7,106 nucleotides of DNA. Origin: an uncultured Gemmatimonadota bacterium. GTDB lineage: Bacteria; Gemmatimonadota; Gemmatimonadetes; Gemmatimonadales; Gemmatimonadaceae. Of this stretch, positions 6,636-7,106 are shown in pieces; positions within the stretch are counted from its first letter, which is position 1; every line of letters begins with the position of its first letter. The DNA lies in assembly GCA_903894655.1 (NCBI GenBank), contig CAITQY010000004.1, forward strand, positions 1 to 7,106. The letters run 5' to 3'. The translations under genes were made by a program, and so were the position numbers. The notes beneath the pieces are model-generated. The model ran no database searches. It was given only the letters and a program-made list of their open reading frames with translations, and was not told where the DNA came from.

Positions 6636-7106
6636 CGCCGAAAACCTTCGGATATATCCGTCAACTCGTGCTCGCACGATCGGCGATCGTACTCGAGGCC
6701 GGAAAGGAATATCTCGTCGAGTCGCGGCTCGGACCGCTGGCCAAAGTGCACGGCTTCGCCACGCTCGACGACTTCGCCGACGCGATGGCCGTCGCCGCGT
6801 TCGGGACCATGCATCGGCAGACCGTCGAAGCCATGACCACGAATGAGACGAGTTTCTTTCGCGACATCCATCCCTTCGACGCGCTGAAGAAGACCCTCAT
6901 CCCCGAGGTCTTGGCGCGGAAGGCGGCCAGCCGTCAACTCAACATCTGGTGCGCGGCGGCGTCGAGCGGGCAGGAGCCGTATTCCGTGGCCATGCTCCTG
7001 CGCGAGCACTTCCCCGAGTTGGCCAGCTGGAAGATCACCTTCATCGCCACCGATCTCTCCAACGCCGTGCTCGCCAAAGCGCGCAGTGGCCGCTACGGAC
7101 AGCTCG
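6632..7106 (+). CDS. cheR: CheR, chemotaxis protein-glutamate O-methyltransferase, 3'-truncated
   Basis: CheR uses S-adenosylmethionine to methylate receptor glutamates, opposing CheB. The first 158 residues are present; the window edge cuts the gene, and CheR is usually about 270-290 residues. Visible marks are the N-terminal helical domain with IVLEAGKEYLVESRL (19-33), the family signature TTNETSFFRD (69-78), the SAM-binding motif IWCAAASSGQEPYS (105-118), and ATDLSNAVLAKARSGRY (139-155), whose Asp belongs to the SAM site. The frame is open to the last base. ATG 6632 overlaps the cheB stop as ATGA and has a well-spaced Shine-Dalgarno sequence; ATG 6626, two codons upstream, is possible. The overlap implies translational coupling, which would keep the two opposing adaptation enzymes in balance. 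Any C-terminal extension, such as TPR repeats, lies outside the window. Confidence 0.95.
   Translation, partial: MTPKTFGYIRQLVLARSAIVLEAGKEYLVESRLGPLAKVHGFATLDDFADAMAVAAFGTMHRQTVEAMTTNETSFFRDIHPFDALKKTLIPEVLARKAASRQLNIWCAAASSGQEPYSVAMLLREHFPELASWKITFIATDLSNAVLAKARSGRYGQL

Overview
The window is a stretch of a GC-rich (roughly 60-65% by eye) bacterial chromosome. It holds one chemosensory gene cluster, with all genes on the + strand and packed tightly. Species cannot be fixed from the sequence. The soluble multi-PAS receptors, the frequent lack of Shine-Dalgarno sequences and the base composition would fit a Gemmatimonadota-like or other GC-rich environmental bacterium, but this is a low-confidence guess.

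Layout, left to right: (1) the 3' part of a methyl-accepting chemotaxis protein (MCP) with PAS, HAMP-like and signalling domains, cut by the left edge (to 1372). (2) A complete ABC1/UbiB/AarF-family atypical kinase (1388-2977) with about 90 unassigned residues at its C-terminus. (3) A complete soluble MCP with three tandem PAS domains (ATG 3044 preferred, to 5029). (4) A single-domain CheY-type receiver (5068-5442). (5) A CheB methylesterase/response regulator (5445-6635). (6) The first 158 codons of a CheR methyltransferase (from 6632), cut by the right edge. Gaps are 15, 66, 38 and 2 bases, and the last pair overlap by 4 bases, so a single transcription unit is likely. No gene-free stretch exceeds about 70 bases. 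I see no RNA gene, mobile element, CRISPR array, terminator or recognisable promoter; the operon promoter must lie upstream of the window.

Expected workings: neither receptor shows a membrane segment in the part seen, so they probably sense intracellular cues through PAS domains. They would pass these to a CheA/CheW pair that is not in the window. CheA would phosphorylate the CheY and CheB receivers, and CheB and CheR would remove and add methyl groups at the Glu pairs of both receptors. The two receptor signalling modules align without gaps at about 84% identity, so they should share kinase and adaptation enzymes.

The unexpected member is the ABC1/UbiB-type kinase between the two receptors. 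This family is known mainly for ubiquinone biosynthesis and lipid or quinone homeostasis. Its position inside a chemotaxis operon, together with its extra C-terminal region, is the best candidate here for something not described before.
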